DNA from: Saprospiraceae bacterium
GTDB taxonomy: Bacteria > Bacteroidota > Bacteroidia > Chitinophagales > Saprospiraceae
Assembly (NCBI GenBank): GCA_027488135.1
Contig: JAIYCH010000147.1
Span: forward strand, 1 to 64,000
Direction: 5' to 3'
DNA length: 64,000 bases
In this document: in pieces, positions 1-8,429 of the stretch
How the letters are laid out: every line of letters starts with the position of its first letter
Position numbering within the stretch: position 1 is the stretch's first letter
Made by a program: the position numbers and the translations under genes
The notes under the pieces: model-generated
The model's database searches: none
What the model was told of the DNA's origin: nothing
What the model saw: the letters and a program-made list of their open reading frames with translations, nothing else

Positions 1-1
1 A

Positions 2-568
2 ATGTATTTTAAATTCCATCCCGATGTGTTTACCCTTTCTGATCCAGACAGTTTAACATTTAAAATTACGTGGCTCGATAAAAATACAAATTCGACCTGG
101 GCACTAAAATATTATAATTTATCTGGCTTGCAGACTGCCTTAAATATCACTGGTATTGGTGACAATCAGTGGAAAACAACTAATGTAACAGTACACAATC
201 CAATAATTAAGCAAAATGGCGTTTTAGGTTCTGATTTTATGTTGGTAAATACAGATAACATTGATGATATTTTTCATGGGATTGAAGTAGATATTACACG
301 AATGGGTACCATATCTTCTATTGAAGATAATTCTGAAAACGTTGAAACATTAATTTTCCCAAACCCAACATCGTCCATACTTTATTGGAATAAAAATATT
401 ATATCAGATGAAATTATAATATATAATTCAAAAGGGCAAGTAGTTTCAACCGTCAATACATCTGAAAATAATTCACTTAGCTTATTATATTTAGAAAAAG
501 GGATTTATTTTATTTTATTTTTCAAAGACAAAAAAAGAGTATTAACCAAAAAGGTAATAAAAGAATAA
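2..568 (+). CDS. T9SS-secreted protein, C-terminal part (5' partial)
   Basis: The reading frame is open to the window edge, so the ATG at 2 is probably internal and only the last ~188 residues are seen. The final ~75 residues form a type A T9SS sorting domain: an FPNPTS motif, a predicted beta-sandwich, a GIYF turn near the end and a basic KKVIKE tail. In Bacteroidota such tails direct export through the type IX secretion system to the cell surface or medium. The part upstream of the tail (ITWLDKN, WALKYYNLSG, DDIFHGIEVD) looks like a beta-rich carbohydrate-binding or fibronectin-like module, but I cannot name it. Catalytic identity lies outside the window. Confidence 0.8.
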   Translation: MYFKFHPDVFTLSDPDSLTFKITWLDKNTNSTWALKYYNLSGLQTALNITGIGDNQWKTTNVTVHNPIIKQNGVLGSDFMLVNTDNIDDIFHGIEVDITRMGTISSIEDNSENVETLIFPNPTSSILYWNKNIISDEIIIYNSKGQVVSTVNTSENNSLSLLYLEKGIYFILFFKDKKRVLTKKVIKE

Positions 569-650
569 CCGTTACCATACATTAAAACAAATCCATTTTT
601 TATTTTATATGTCCAACTGATAGTTTTAGCCGTTGCATCTTTTTAGCAAA

Positions 651-998
651 TCAACCAAATTCTTCTATTATCTTTTTAGCAATGTGCGTATTTCCCCAAT
701 CCGCAAGTTCGTGTAATAAAGGTAGTAACGATTTACCAGCGTTTGTTAAAGAGTATTCTACTCTTGGTGGCATTTCAATAAATTCAATTCTATAAACTAA
801 TCCATATTGCTCTAATTCTTTTAATTCCCCGGTCAATACCTTGTTTGAAATAGAAGGAATGATTTGTTTTAGCTTACCAAATCGAATGGTTCTATCCCCA
901 ATACAGTTTAATATGATTGGCTTCCATTTACCCCCAATGATACTCATAGTTCGCGTTACAGGGCAATTTAGTGGGTTGTTAATGAATTTACTGTTCAT
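651..998 (-). CDS. HxlR-family winged-helix transcriptional regulator
   Basis: A 115-residue protein with the full HxlR signature: NCPVTRTM, then IGGKWKPIIL, the recognition region RFGKLKQIIPSISNKVLTGELKELE and the wing ending PPRVEYSLT. HxlR proteins bind short palindromes and often sense electrophiles or redox stress through a Cys near the N terminus; here Cys12 in NNPLNCPVT sits at that conserved place. It is transcribed away from the secreted lectin-like gene at 1085, the usual layout for a regulator and its target. Overlapping open frames on the other strand are not credible. The sensed signal is unknown. Confidence 0.93.
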   Translation of the reverse strand: MNSKFINNPLNCPVTRTMSIIGGKWKPIILNCIGDRTIRFGKLKQIIPSISNKVLTGELKELEQYGLVYRIEFIEMPPRVEYSLTNAGKSLLPLLHELADWGNTHIAKKIIEEFG

Positions 999-1029
999 AT
1001 TTCTGGTTACCTTTTGGTTACTGGTATTT

Positions 1030-1050
1030 ACTAATTTAGTTACAAATATA
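1030..1050 (-). promoter_or_regulatory. hxlR promoter: Putative HxlR promoter with overlapping operator
   Basis: On the minus strand TATATTTG (1043-1050) fits the Bacteroidota -7 consensus TAnnTTTG and lies ~45 bp before the HxlR start. The interrupted palindrome ACTAATTTAGT (1030-1040) sits where transcription would begin and resembles TACT-N6-AGTA sites bound by HxlR/YodB regulators. On the plus strand TATTTTTG (1063-1070) is a possible -7 element for the divergent gene. No clear -33 TTG was found for either. Autoregulation is inferred. Confidence 0.4.
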
Positions 1051-1084
1051 TACTGATAAGTCTATTTTTGCTAAAATATAAATT

Positions 1085-1846
1085 ATGAAAAAGAATCAAC
1101 AAATGGCCATTGCCCTTTTATTTCATTTGGTTTTTATTACCTCAGCATTTGCTCAAACAAAATTAAAGCTGCGTAAACAAGAATTCGAATTGCATCATGT
1201 TACAGGTTCAATCATAAAATTCCAAGGTGAAAATGTCCTTAAAATTGAAAGAGATTTACAGTCCTTACCATTTGACTTGAATAGATTAGAAGCAACTGTA
1301 GATGAAAAACATTACGCAAAATTAGTTGGGCTTGATGATTTTGAGAATGGAACCATTGAGGTAAAGATGTATAGTCAGATTCAAGACCCATCACCTTTTG
1401 CTGGAGCCGCCGGTTTTATTGGCTTGTATTATCGAATTGCAGAAAACGATGCTGCATTTGAATCCATTTACTTACGACCTAAAGTTGGAAGAGCATCAAA
1501 TCAAATGTTAAGAAACCATGCCGTTCAATATTTTTCTTATCCTCATGCAAAGTTCGAAACCTTGAGAAAGAATTATCCGCCTGGTTCTTATGAAGGGTCT
1601 GCACCCGTCGCTTTAAAAGAATGGATAACTATGAGAATTGAGGTAAATGGAGAAACCGCAGAAATGTTTATTAACAATATGAAATACTCCTCTTTTATCG
1701 TTGATAAAATGCTGGGCAATGTTAAAAAAGGAAGCGTTGGTCTTTATGTAGATATTGCCACTATCGGATATTTTAAGGATCTAAAAGTAATAAAAAGACC
1801 CTATAAGGCACCAGTAAGCAAAGAGGAAAAACAAAATGGTATTTAA
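1085..1846 (+). CDS. Secreted concanavalin A-like (LamG/DUF1080-type) protein
   Basis: A 253-residue protein with a clear signal peptide (basic MKKNQQ, hydrophobic LLFHLVFITSAFA, cleavage before QTK). The mature part has features of a concanavalin A-like sandwich: a strand reading FENGTIEVKMYSQ, then AGFIGLYYRI, LRPKVGR, ALKEWITMRIEVNGETAEMFIN and KGSVGLYVD, the pattern seen in 3-keto-disaccharide-hydrolase/LamG-like domains. No catalytic residues can be assigned, so it may bind rather than cleave glycans. It is divergent from the HxlR regulator, which probably controls it. The downstream gene at 1970 is 123 bp away and may be separate. Confidence 0.75.
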   Translation: MKKNQQMAIALLFHLVFITSAFAQTKLKLRKQEFELHHVTGSIIKFQGENVLKIERDLQSLPFDLNRLEATVDEKHYAKLVGLDDFENGTIEVKMYSQIQDPSPFAGAAGFIGLYYRIAENDAAFESIYLRPKVGRASNQMLRNHAVQYFSYPHAKFETLRKNYPPGSYEGSAPVALKEWITMRIEVNGETAEMFINNMKYSSFIVDKMLGNVKKGSVGLYVDIATIGYFKDLKVIKRPYKAPVSKEEKQNGI

Positions 1847-1969
1847 ACCTTTTGTAACTTTTTAAAAATTTAAAGTAATTAAACTTTTAATTTTGCCAAA
1901 TACGATTCCTTTAGGTTCCAAATACCCATCTTTGTCCAAACTGCCATTTTACATTAAAAAATAGGCCTA

Positions 1970-2206
1970 ATGACCGCACTAGAACTCATACAACTCCTAC
2001 AAACCCTTCCTCCACATACCAAAATAGTTGTACGTGGCTATGAAGATGGTTACAATGATATTTTGAAATTGAACGAGGTAAAAATAAAACCCAAAGCCGA
2101 TGCAGTTTGGTATTATGGAGAATATGTAGATACCAACGATTCAGAGGCAATCCTTGCGATAGATCTATTTGGCGTAAACCAACGGGTTAAAGACGATTTG
2201 CTATAA
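1970..2206 (+). CDS. Small conserved hypothetical protein
   Basis: A 78-residue acidic protein without signal peptide or membrane segment. The pattern LELIQLLQTLPPHTKIVVRGYEDGYNDI followed by WYYGEY resembles a group of short proteins of unknown function seen in many bacteria, in which an N-terminal helix precedes a VxGYExGYxDI strand-turn. Function unknown; the clean codon structure and recognisable pattern argue that it is expressed. It stands alone between a secreted protein gene and a convergent FISUMP gene. Confidence 0.6.
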   Translation: MTALELIQLLQTLPPHTKIVVRGYEDGYNDILKLNEVKIKPKADAVWYYGEYVDTNDSEAILAIDLFGVNQRVKDDLL

Positions 2207-2246
2207 TAATGAGATTCTGATTTTTGGAAAAAAGTAAGGTCGTAGG

Positions 2247-2263
2247 GGCGAATTGCATTCGCC
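2247..2263. repeat. Short intergenic palindrome (REP-like)
   Basis: GGCGAAT and ATTCGCC are perfect 7-bp arms around TGC, preceded by GTAGG. It lies between the convergent 3' ends of the 78-residue gene and the FISUMP gene. The segment looks like a GC-rich interspersed repeat dropped into AT-rich DNA; no T-run follows, so it is not a classical terminator. Only one copy is visible here. Confidence 0.35.
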
Positions 2264-2270
2264 GCATCAT

Positions 2271-3725
2271 TCAGTTTTTAAGGCAACGAACAGATGCCCC
2301 AAAATTCTTCACGTTGAAATTAAAAAATCTATTGGAAATACCGCTATAGTAGTAGAGATAAAAATACCAAGCTGCATTACTACCTTCATCTGATGCACTC
2401 CAAAAAAAAGCGTTGTATTTATTAAGATTAAACTTACCATCAAGGTCGCGATTCCCACCGGGAAGTGCAGAAAATCCACTTTCATCTGAGGCTCCTTCAT
2501 TGGGTATGTGCCAAAAAGATATACCTGTTGATTTCATCTTTCCACCAGCCACCGTTGATCCTCCAAGAAAATCGGTTACAACTAACCATTCATCGTCTGT
2601 TGGGATATGCCAACCATCTGGACAAATTCCTCTTTTATCCGACGTTGCAAATCCATTATACAAATAGCCATAAGTAGTCAGATTTTCATTATTATGTCCA
2701 TAAATGGTTCTTGAACCCATATTTCTGCCACTCCACGATTGGCCTAAGGCATTTCCATTGGGTCCACCAGTGGTATCAAAAGGTATATTTGTACCATCTT
2801 TATATTTTGTCACTTTTAGATTTTCTTTCATCCAGCATTGAGTACCTATCAGAACCGTATTATAGGTATTCCCGTCCGTGTCCTTTACAGAAGGTGTTCC
2901 CGGGCATGGAACATTCACAACAAGAGGATTATTCGTAGTAAAGGTAACTTCATTCCCATAACTTGTGCCCACCCCATTTGTAGCATAAGCCCTTACAAAG
3001 TAAACCGTATTTGGCACCAGATTTGTCATTTTTGATGTGAAAAATCCAATACCAGAGCCATCCATCGTTTTAGTGGAAAGAGAAACGGATGGATTTGGGT
3101 AAATGGACCACACCACGCCCCTTGATGTTACCGGTGATCCTCCATCTGAACTGATGTAGCTCCCTGATAATGCACTATTGGATTTAATTTCCGTTACACT
3201 ATTTGTTATTAATACCGGAGGATTAGAACTCCACATTAATTTCCCATCTTTATCTATGGTCAACACCTGACCAGGCAAGCCTGCATTTTTAGTAGAAATA
3301 TTCAGGGCCATTCCTGCTATATTTGAATAATTCGATGCTAATGAATAGGGTACACTCACAAACTGTGTAATTCCAGTAATCAAGAAATTATTCCCACCCG
3401 TCGGATCTGTTTCTGTTTTTAAGAAATAAGGTCCTGCCTCCCAGGAAATATCTGACATATTTCCTGTTATGTTTGATCCACCACCTATCATTAGGCTGAC
3501 CAACCCATTCTCATTTGTTTGTATCTTATGGAATTCAGTATAAATACTTATACCTGTAACGGAACCCTTAAGAATGCTAAGTTTGATGTTAACTGCTTTA
3601 TCTGAAACCAAATCACCAGCAGCGTTCCATATTACTGCCTGATAACTCATCAATTGGGGAGCCTGGGCCATTGTAAATTTGCATACTATAGCATAAAACA
3701 TACCTAAAAGAATAATTCTTTTCAT
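2271..3725 (-). CDS. FISUMP-domain secreted protein (paralogue of the gene at 10001)
   Basis: I place the start at the ATG at 3725, which gives a normal signal peptide (MKRIILLGMFYAIVCKFTMAQ); the frame stays open to 3749 with eight extra unlikely residues. After the signal comes a collar-like region (LMSYQAVIWNAAGDLV... VSLMIGGGSN), then a fibronectin-III-like domain ending in ATNGVGTSYGNEVTFTT, and a C-terminal FISUMP domain (DGNTYNTVLIGTQCWMKENL, GWHIPTDDEW, GGKMK, FFWSAS, GASVRCLKN). FISUMP domains are common in exported Bacteroidota and Fibrobacter proteins; two cysteines in the domain probably pair. Function is likely surface adhesion or binding. No T9SS tail is evident. Confidence 0.88.
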   Translation of the reverse strand: MKRIILLGMFYAIVCKFTMAQAPQLMSYQAVIWNAAGDLVSDKAVNIKLSILKGSVTGISIYTEFHKIQTNENGLVSLMIGGGSNITGNMSDISWEAGPYFLKTETDPTGGNNFLITGITQFVSVPYSLASNYSNIAGMALNISTKNAGLPGQVLTIDKDGKLMWSSNPPVLITNSVTEIKSNSALSGSYISSDGGSPVTSRGVVWSIYPNPSVSLSTKTMDGSGIGFFTSKMTNLVPNTVYFVRAYATNGVGTSYGNEVTFTTNNPLVVNVPCPGTPSVKDTDGNTYNTVLIGTQCWMKENLKVTKYKDGTNIPFDTTGGPNGNALGQSWSGRNMGSRTIYGHNNENLTTYGYLYNGFATSDKRGICPDGWHIPTDDEWLVVTDFLGGSTVAGGKMKSTGISFWHIPNEGASDESGFSALPGGNRDLDGKFNLNKYNAFFWSASDEGSNAAWYFYLYYYSGISNRFFNFNVKNFGASVRCLKN

Positions 3726-4008
3726 ATCGTTGCATCTTAACCAAATCAAAAACCCGATTTTCTATCTTCTATTTCAATAATAATATATGGTTCCCGGAAG
3801 GTAGGATTTGGATTAAGTTGTAAATCCTTTAAGTGACTACTTAAAGAAAATGAGAAACACATAGACAGCATTATTAAAACAGAGTTGTTGTTTAAGATAT
3901 TGAACAACATATTCCTAAAGATGTGGTAACATATCTGAAAATAGGGCATTATCTGTAGTGAGAGAATACATAGTAATCCTTAATAAAAAGGAAAAAGAAT
4001 TCTCCTCA

Positions 4009-4335
4009 TCATTTGCCTTTACACAATTTTAAATTTCTTTCCAATTCTCTAATTTTCAATTCCTTGTCCAACAAGGAATCCTTCAATGACTCATTATCCA
4101 ACAGTAATTTCCTATAAGTATCCTTATCAACTGTCTCCAAAGGGAGAACTACGGCCTCTTCGACCAGCGTATCTACTTTAGTCGGCGAAAGGAGGGACGT
4201 TTGTCCTTTAACTAACTTTTTTAATTCTTCTATCCCATCTTTGCCATTATAGTAGGAGGCAATCACGAAGGCCAAAGGAACTAAAACAATCATTATAAGT
4301 ATAAATCGAGTAAAACCGGTAACTTTGAAGCGCAT
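4009..4335 (-). CDS. Small membrane protein with C-terminal coiled coil
   Basis: A 108-residue protein with one N-terminal membrane segment (FILIMIVLVPLAFVIASYY, residues ~11-29) after a basic start, an acidic linker, then a heptad-like helix (YRKLLLDNESLKDSLLDKEL and on to ELERNLKLCKGK) predicted to be a coiled coil outside or inside the membrane. The family is unknown. It is preceded by the TonB-receptor/lipoprotein operon on the same strand, but a strong hairpin at 4377-4412 separates them, so it probably has its own promoter in 4336-4376. Confidence 0.55.
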   Translation of the reverse strand: MRFKVTGFTRFILIMIVLVPLAFVIASYYNGKDGIEELKKLVKGQTSLLSPTKVDTLVEEAVVLPLETVDKDTYRKLLLDNESLKDSLLDKELKIRELERNLKLCKGK

Positions 4336-4376
4336 AATCTATAATTTTATACAAATATAGTAAGTTACAATGAAGA

Positions 4377-4412
4377 AAATGGCCAGGAAAAAAATGAATT
4401 TCCTGGCCATTT
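4377..4412 (-). terminator. Strong hairpin terminator after the TonB-receptor operon
   Basis: A 14-bp perfect stem (AAATGGCCAGGAAA at 4377-4390, its complement at 4399-4412) with an 8-nt loop lies 22 bp after the stop codon of the companion lipoprotein. Read on the minus strand the stem is followed by TTTTC. The A/T flanks would let it work in both directions. Confidence 0.75.
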
Positions 4413-4433
4413 AATTTTGTACGAAAGGCAGCG

Positions 4434-4979
4434 TTAATTAATCGTCACAGGAAAAGTTACCTCAATATCTGTTTCCCCAGTAGAACAGGGTGTGGTTGAC
4501 TTTTTATCAGGAATATGCTTCAAAATAATTTGTAAGCTACCATTCCCAGCTGTTGTAGTTTTTGCTGTACCAGCAAGACCCAGTGGATCCTTCTTTTTGT
4601 CAAGATCTGTAATTTGAACGGAAGGAGCACTCCCAGAAGAAGTGTAACAAACTAAATGCTCATAACCATCTTCCAGAATTTCTTCTGTAACATTGTAAGC
4701 TGGCGACTTGGATTCATCTAAAAATGAAGTAGAAATGGTGTAGCTTGTATTCGCAGCCAATACAATGCTTTCAATAACTGGAGCTATTCCTCCTGCTCCA
4801 TCTTTATCTGTCCATTTGAATGATTTGGCAGCACCTGATGCCGGTGTAAAAGTGATGCTGACAGTGGTTATTAATTCCAATTCATCTTCCGGATAACCTT
4901 CTGTATCTTTTTCACACGAAAAGGAGAAAAGGATTAACAAAGAAAAGATTAAATTGATAGAAAAAAACTGATTTTTCAT
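4434..4979 (-). CDS. Lipoprotein companion of the TonB-dependent receptor
   Basis: A 181-residue lipoprotein: hydrophobic LIFSLLILFSFS then Cys22 followed by EKD, a typical Bacteroidota lipobox. The mature sequence begins with ELITTVSITFTP..., continues with FKWTDKDGAGG and an AANTSYTISTSFLDESKSP strand, then EEILEDGYEHLVCY. This pattern is familiar from small proteins encoded next to metal-type TonB receptors in Flavobacteriia, sometimes annotated as 'type 1 periplasmic binding fold superfamily'. It lies 41 bp downstream of the receptor on the same strand, so they are probably co-transcribed. A role in capturing the metal or metal complex at the outer membrane is inferred. Confidence 0.7.
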   Translation of the reverse strand: MKNQFFSINLIFSLLILFSFSCEKDTEGYPEDELELITTVSITFTPASGAAKSFKWTDKDGAGGIAPVIESIVLAANTSYTISTSFLDESKSPAYNVTEEILEDGYEHLVCYTSSGSAPSVQITDLDKKKDPLGLAGTAKTTTAGNGSLQIILKHIPDKKSTTPCSTGETDIEVTFPVTIN

Positions 4980-5020
4980 TTTAAAAGTATTAATGGGTTA
5001 ATTATCAAAATTTAAACAAT

Positions 5021-7369
5021 TTAAAAGGGTATTCTCAACCTTACTACCAGATTTCGCCCAGGTTCCTGGATAAAATATCGAAATCGATTCAGGTATTCCC
5101 TATATCGTGTATTAGTGGCATTATTTAAAGCAATCCCCAATTCAATATCAGAGAAAATTTTATTTTCAATATGTGTAAGAAACTCTATATCAAGCCTAAA
5201 GTAGCCATCGGGTGGTAGGGCATAATCAAAATCGGCCGGCACTCGCCCCTGTTTTGCAACATGGGTCAGTTGCGTTCTTATAAAAGAATGCGTGGCATTT
5301 TCCTTTGCATTCAGGTAATAGGTAGTGAATAGTTGCACCTTATTGGTAGGCATATAGATTAAAAAATCATTTCCAGTGACATTTCTTCCTTTTACCATTG
5401 CGGCTTGAAAAGTGAAATCCCAATGATTATTCAAACTATAAGTCATATTACCATCTAGGCCAGCGATACTGACATTGGTTTGACTATAATTAAATGCGGG
5501 AAAAGCACCTCTAATGGTTAAGACCGCTTCTCTTTGAGGCGAAAGGAAAATATATTGGTTAATCCAATTGTAGTAAGCGGTAGATTGAACCTTGAATTTA
5601 CCTTCCTTCCATTCGAAATGAATACTATTGTTAAAAGCGCGTTCAGGCACCAGATAAGGATTTCCCTTTTCATAACTCGCTGACCCATGGTGTACCCCCT
5701 CGCTGAAAAGTTCGCTAACATGGGGTGTTCTCCAGGAAGATCCCGTTTGAAATACTAAAAATCCTGAAGTGGACAGATGAAATACGGAACTCAATGTGCC
5801 TGAAAAACCTTGAAATTGATTTTGCTTAAAATCTTGTAGTTTAGGATTTAAATCATCAATTTTTAGCCTGTTCATATCATAGCGGATACCCCCTTCAAAT
5901 TCCCAGAGTGACGTCGGTTTTTTATATTTCAGGGTATAATAAACCCCACTCGTCCATTGACTGTAATCTGGAATCAAACTTCCTCTATCTGTCGTATTCA
6001 CTTGTTGCATTGCAGCGAGACCAATATGACCATGAAAATTTGTATTCCAGTTATGCTCCAAATCTACCTCCCCCCGATAGGTAGTAATTTCAAATAAGAT
6101 ATTGGGATTTTCGAGGGAAGTGGGAAGGGTGCCGAAATTTCTATGAGCGTCAAATTCCTTTCGTCTGTTAAACTGCCTGCTCAGATTTATTTCCAGATGG
6201 CCATCATTTTGAAGATCGATAATATTTTTCCATTGAAAGAACTCATGCAAAATTTGTTGTTGTGGGCGACCTATTTCCCTGGAAAATGCGCCATCAGACA
6301 AAGGTCTTCCCCTTTCTATGGCATTAGTCAAATCGGTCAGATTTCCTATATGGGCATCCCTCAAAATACCCAAGATGGAAAAATAGCGGGAGTAGAAAAA
6401 AGTAGTATTCAGATTATTTTTCTCGGTACCGAGCATCCAGGAAAAATTTTCCTCTCTCACTCCGGTATTATTCATAAAATAATCGGGCGTATGCAAATTC
6501 CCACCATTTTTCAGCGTTCCCTGAATTCTTCCTGACACCGGTAAATTTCCAAAGGAATGATTACCATTTAATTGACCACTTAATATACCCAGTTTACCGT
6601 TGGACATTCCTTGCAAATGCAGCTCACCATCTATTCCCTTTTCCCGTCTTAAAGGAGGAGGTTCAACCAAAATAATACCACCTAAAGCATCACCACCATA
6701 CCTGATGCTACCCGCCCCTTTAATCACCTGAATTTTTGTGGAAAGGAAGGGGTCAATTTCAGGTGCATGTTCACTACCCCATTGTTGTCCCTCCTGTCTG
6801 ACACCATTTTGTAAAATTAAAACCCGATTACTGTGTAAACCCTGAATAATGGGTTTAGAAATACTCGCACCCGTATTTAATGTTTGAACACCAGGCAATT
6901 GCTTCAAACTTTCCGCCAGACCAAAGCCCATGGTACTTCGCAAAGCTTCTAAGTCAAGTACCTCTTTAATAGTATTTTTTCCCAATTTATCTCCATAACC
7001 CAGCACGGTTATTTTGTCCAGCATGATGCCTGATTCCCTTAGAACCATCAAAATACTCGTATCTTTTTCTATTAAAAAAGTAACATCATCCGCTTCCCAT
7101 CCAATGCGGGAAAACTGGAAAGCATAGGTATCCTTACATAAATTTTTGAAAATTAGAATGCCTTCCTCATTGGTTGCCCCCCCTTTACTTTGCCCTAAAA
7201 CGCCTATATTTACATAAGCTAATGGTTTACCCTGAGGATCAACCACAGCAACCTTAACATTTAAAGAACAAGATGAATGAAGCTCCTGTCCCGTTAAGTA
7301 ATTGGGAAAGAGCAACATAATGCCTAAAAAACACCCATATTTGAATCTTAGAATGCGGAAAACATTCAT
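5021..7369 (-). CDS. TonB-dependent outer-membrane receptor, probable zinc/metal uptake
   Basis: A 782-residue receptor. A signal peptide ends near YLTGQ; residues ~38-115 are a carboxypeptidase-regulatory-like domain (VVDPQGKPLAYVNIGV, GGATNEEG); the plug follows (~120-240; LGYGDKLGKN, LKQLPGVQTL, RVLILQNGVRQEGQQWGSEH, GAGSIRYGGDALGGIILV); the rest is a beta-barrel ending in the aromatic-rich strand NLVVRLRIPF. The plug stretch QQWGSEHAPEIDPF occurs in metal (ZnuD-like) receptors of Bacteroidota. It is divergent from a Fur/Zur regulator and shares a palindromic operator with it, which argues for zinc or another divalent metal as substrate. Energy would come from TonB-ExbBD encoded elsewhere. 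Confidence 0.88.
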   Translation of the reverse strand: MNVFRILRFKYGCFLGIMLLFPNYLTGQELHSSCSLNVKVAVVDPQGKPLAYVNIGVLGQSKGGATNEEGILIFKNLCKDTYAFQFSRIGWEADDVTFLIEKDTSILMVLRESGIMLDKITVLGYGDKLGKNTIKEVLDLEALRSTMGFGLAESLKQLPGVQTLNTGASISKPIIQGLHSNRVLILQNGVRQEGQQWGSEHAPEIDPFLSTKIQVIKGAGSIRYGGDALGGIILVEPPPLRREKGIDGELHLQGMSNGKLGILSGQLNGNHSFGNLPVSGRIQGTLKNGGNLHTPDYFMNNTGVREENFSWMLGTEKNNLNTTFFYSRYFSILGILRDAHIGNLTDLTNAIERGRPLSDGAFSREIGRPQQQILHEFFQWKNIIDLQNDGHLEINLSRQFNRRKEFDAHRNFGTLPTSLENPNILFEITTYRGEVDLEHNWNTNFHGHIGLAAMQQVNTTDRGSLIPDYSQWTSGVYYTLKYKKPTSLWEFEGGIRYDMNRLKIDDLNPKLQDFKQNQFQGFSGTLSSVFHLSTSGFLVFQTGSSWRTPHVSELFSEGVHHGSASYEKGNPYLVPERAFNNSIHFEWKEGKFKVQSTAYYNWINQYIFLSPQREAVLTIRGAFPAFNYSQTNVSIAGLDGNMTYSLNNHWDFTFQAAMVKGRNVTGNDFLIYMPTNKVQLFTTYYLNAKENATHSFIRTQLTHVAKQGRVPADFDYALPPDGYFRLDIEFLTHIENKIFSDIELGIALNNATNTRYREYLNRFRYFIQEPGRNLVVRLRIPF

Positions 7370-7424
7370 ATTGACGTATTTTTTAGATTTATTAAAGAAA
7401 ACTAACTAATTTTCGTTCCGATTA

Positions 7425-7457
7425 CAAAGATAATCATTTTTGCAACATAGTTTCAAA
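7425..7457. promoter_or_regulatory. Zur/Fur-type operator and receptor promoter
   Basis: TTTGCAAC-ATA-GTTTCAAA (7439-7457) is an 8-3-8 inverted repeat with one mismatch, located 13 bp before the regulator start and 69 bp before the receptor start. On the minus strand TATCTTTG (7425-7432) matches the TAnnTTTG -7 element, and TTG at 7454-7456, 21 bp further up, can serve as -33. The palindrome thus covers the receptor promoter spacer. It is the natural site for metal-dependent repression by the adjacent Fur-family protein (inference). Confidence 0.6.
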
Positions 7458-7470
7458 TACAAAGAAAAAA

Positions 7471-7902
7471 ATGAGAACCGATTTTGAACTGGATTTAGAA
7501 GTCAGGACCTTATTGAAAAAGCATGATTTAAGGTTAACGCAAGTCAGAAAAGAAGTTTTATCGGTCTTTTTGATCAAAGAACAAGCTCTATCTCAGAGTG
7601 ACATTGAAAATGATTTAGGTAAGACTGATAGGATTACGCTATATCGGACGCTCCGTAGTTTTGAAGACAATGGATTGATTCACAGAGCCATTGACGGGAC
7701 GGACAAGTTAAGATTTGCCTTGTGTGTAGATTTATGTGAAAAGGAAAATCATAAACACAACCATGCCCATTTTCATTGTGAAAAATGTACAAAGACCATT
7801 TGTTTGAACGGGGTAGAATTTCCCAAAATAGTACATCCGGCCGGATTTAAAGTAACGGAAACATATTATGTCATGCAGGGTGTTTGTTCAAAATGCCAGT
7901 AA
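7471..7902 (+). CDS. Fur-family metalloregulator, probably Zur-like
   Basis: A 143-residue Fur protein: an N-terminal winged helix (LRLTQVRKEVLSVF, then DRITLYRTLRSFEDNGLIHRA), a His-rich metal site (HKHNHAHFHCEKC) and a C-terminal CSKC, giving the two CxxC pairs of a structural zinc site. It represses by binding DNA when loaded with metal. The divergent TonB receptor and shared palindrome suggest a local zinc-uptake target; true Fur (iron) cannot be excluded because Fur and Zur differ little at sequence level. Start ATG at 7471 follows an A-rich stretch, with no classical Shine-Dalgarno, normal for this phylum. Confidence 0.9.
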   Translation: MRTDFELDLEVRTLLKKHDLRLTQVRKEVLSVFLIKEQALSQSDIENDLGKTDRITLYRTLRSFEDNGLIHRAIDGTDKLRFALCVDLCEKENHKHNHAHFHCEKCTKTICLNGVEFPKIVHPAGFKVTETYYVMQGVCSKCQ

Positions 7903-8018
7903 GCATTAATGTTGAAGAAGTGTATTCAAAATATGAGTTAGAGGGAAAGTGGACAGCATTCATAAATATATAAAATAAAACTTTAAAATTGTATAAAATA
8001 TTATAATTATATATTTAT

Positions 8019-8058
8019 CAACTTTATAGTTGTTTTTTAATAAACAAATATATCTTTG
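8019..8058 (+). promoter_or_regulatory. Promoter and candidate operator of the toxin-antitoxin pair
   Basis: TTG (8030-8032), an 18-bp spacer and TATCTTTG (8051-8058) form a good Bacteroidota -33/-7 promoter, placing transcription start only a few bases before the toxin ATG at 8076, so the leader is very short. CAACT-TTAT-AGTTG (8019-8032) is a perfect 5-bp inverted repeat that covers the -33 element, a plausible site for the helix-turn-helix of the antitoxin. Confidence 0.6.
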
Positions 8059-8075
8059 TGTTTCTAATCCAATAC

Positions 8076-8423
8076 ATGAGTTCAAAACCGGAAGTAGCAT
8101 CTTTTTTAAAAGACTTCAAAGAAAAAATGAGGTTTTGGGATGTACTCTTTCGGGACGAAAGGGGAAAAAATACCCAAGCATTGTTGGATTTAGAATTTCG
8201 CCCTGTAGATAGAAATACTGTGCTTCAAGCACTGGAAGTTAATAATTTCAGTAAAGGACCTGTCAAAGAAGAACTATATAGAGGCGCTGATATGTGGGTG
8301 TTTGGCAAAACAATAAAGAAAAGGGAAGTATATAGCAAAATAACTATGGGAACAATAGGTAGCAGTGTTATCTGCATTTCTTTTCATTTGGCACAACACA
8401 AAATGAATTATCCTTTTAAATAA
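8076..8423 (+). CDS. MqsR-like toxin of a type II toxin-antitoxin pair
   Basis: A 115-residue protein; the ATG at 8076 is preferred over an upstream GTG at 8058 that falls inside the -7 promoter box. The C-terminal pattern ADMWVFGK, KREVYSKITMG, VICISFHLA and NYPFK matches the MqsR/RelE-fold RNase group (compare IWQDVY...VYLKIT...LIVSF in MqsR), and LLDLEFRPVDRNTVLQAL matches the family's helix where LG...VI..L is usual. Such toxins cleave mRNA. It is followed 6 bp later by a helix-turn-helix/Panacea protein, the expected antitoxin. Toxin-first order is usual for mqsRA and for many Panacea pairs. Confidence 0.7.
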   Translation: MSSKPEVASFLKDFKEKMRFWDVLFRDERGKNTQALLDLEFRPVDRNTVLQALEVNNFSKGPVKEELYRGADMWVFGKTIKKREVYSKITMGTIGSSVICISFHLAQHKMNYPFK

Positions 8424-8429
8424 TTGAAT

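Noticed and set aside
841-1056. Open frame of 71 codons on the plus strand over the HxlR gene
   Set aside because: It is antisense to a clear HxlR gene and has no family-like sequence.
3746-3949. 67-codon frame upstream of the first FISUMP gene
   Set aside because: No recognisable pattern, no ribosome site, and residue use does not look like protein.
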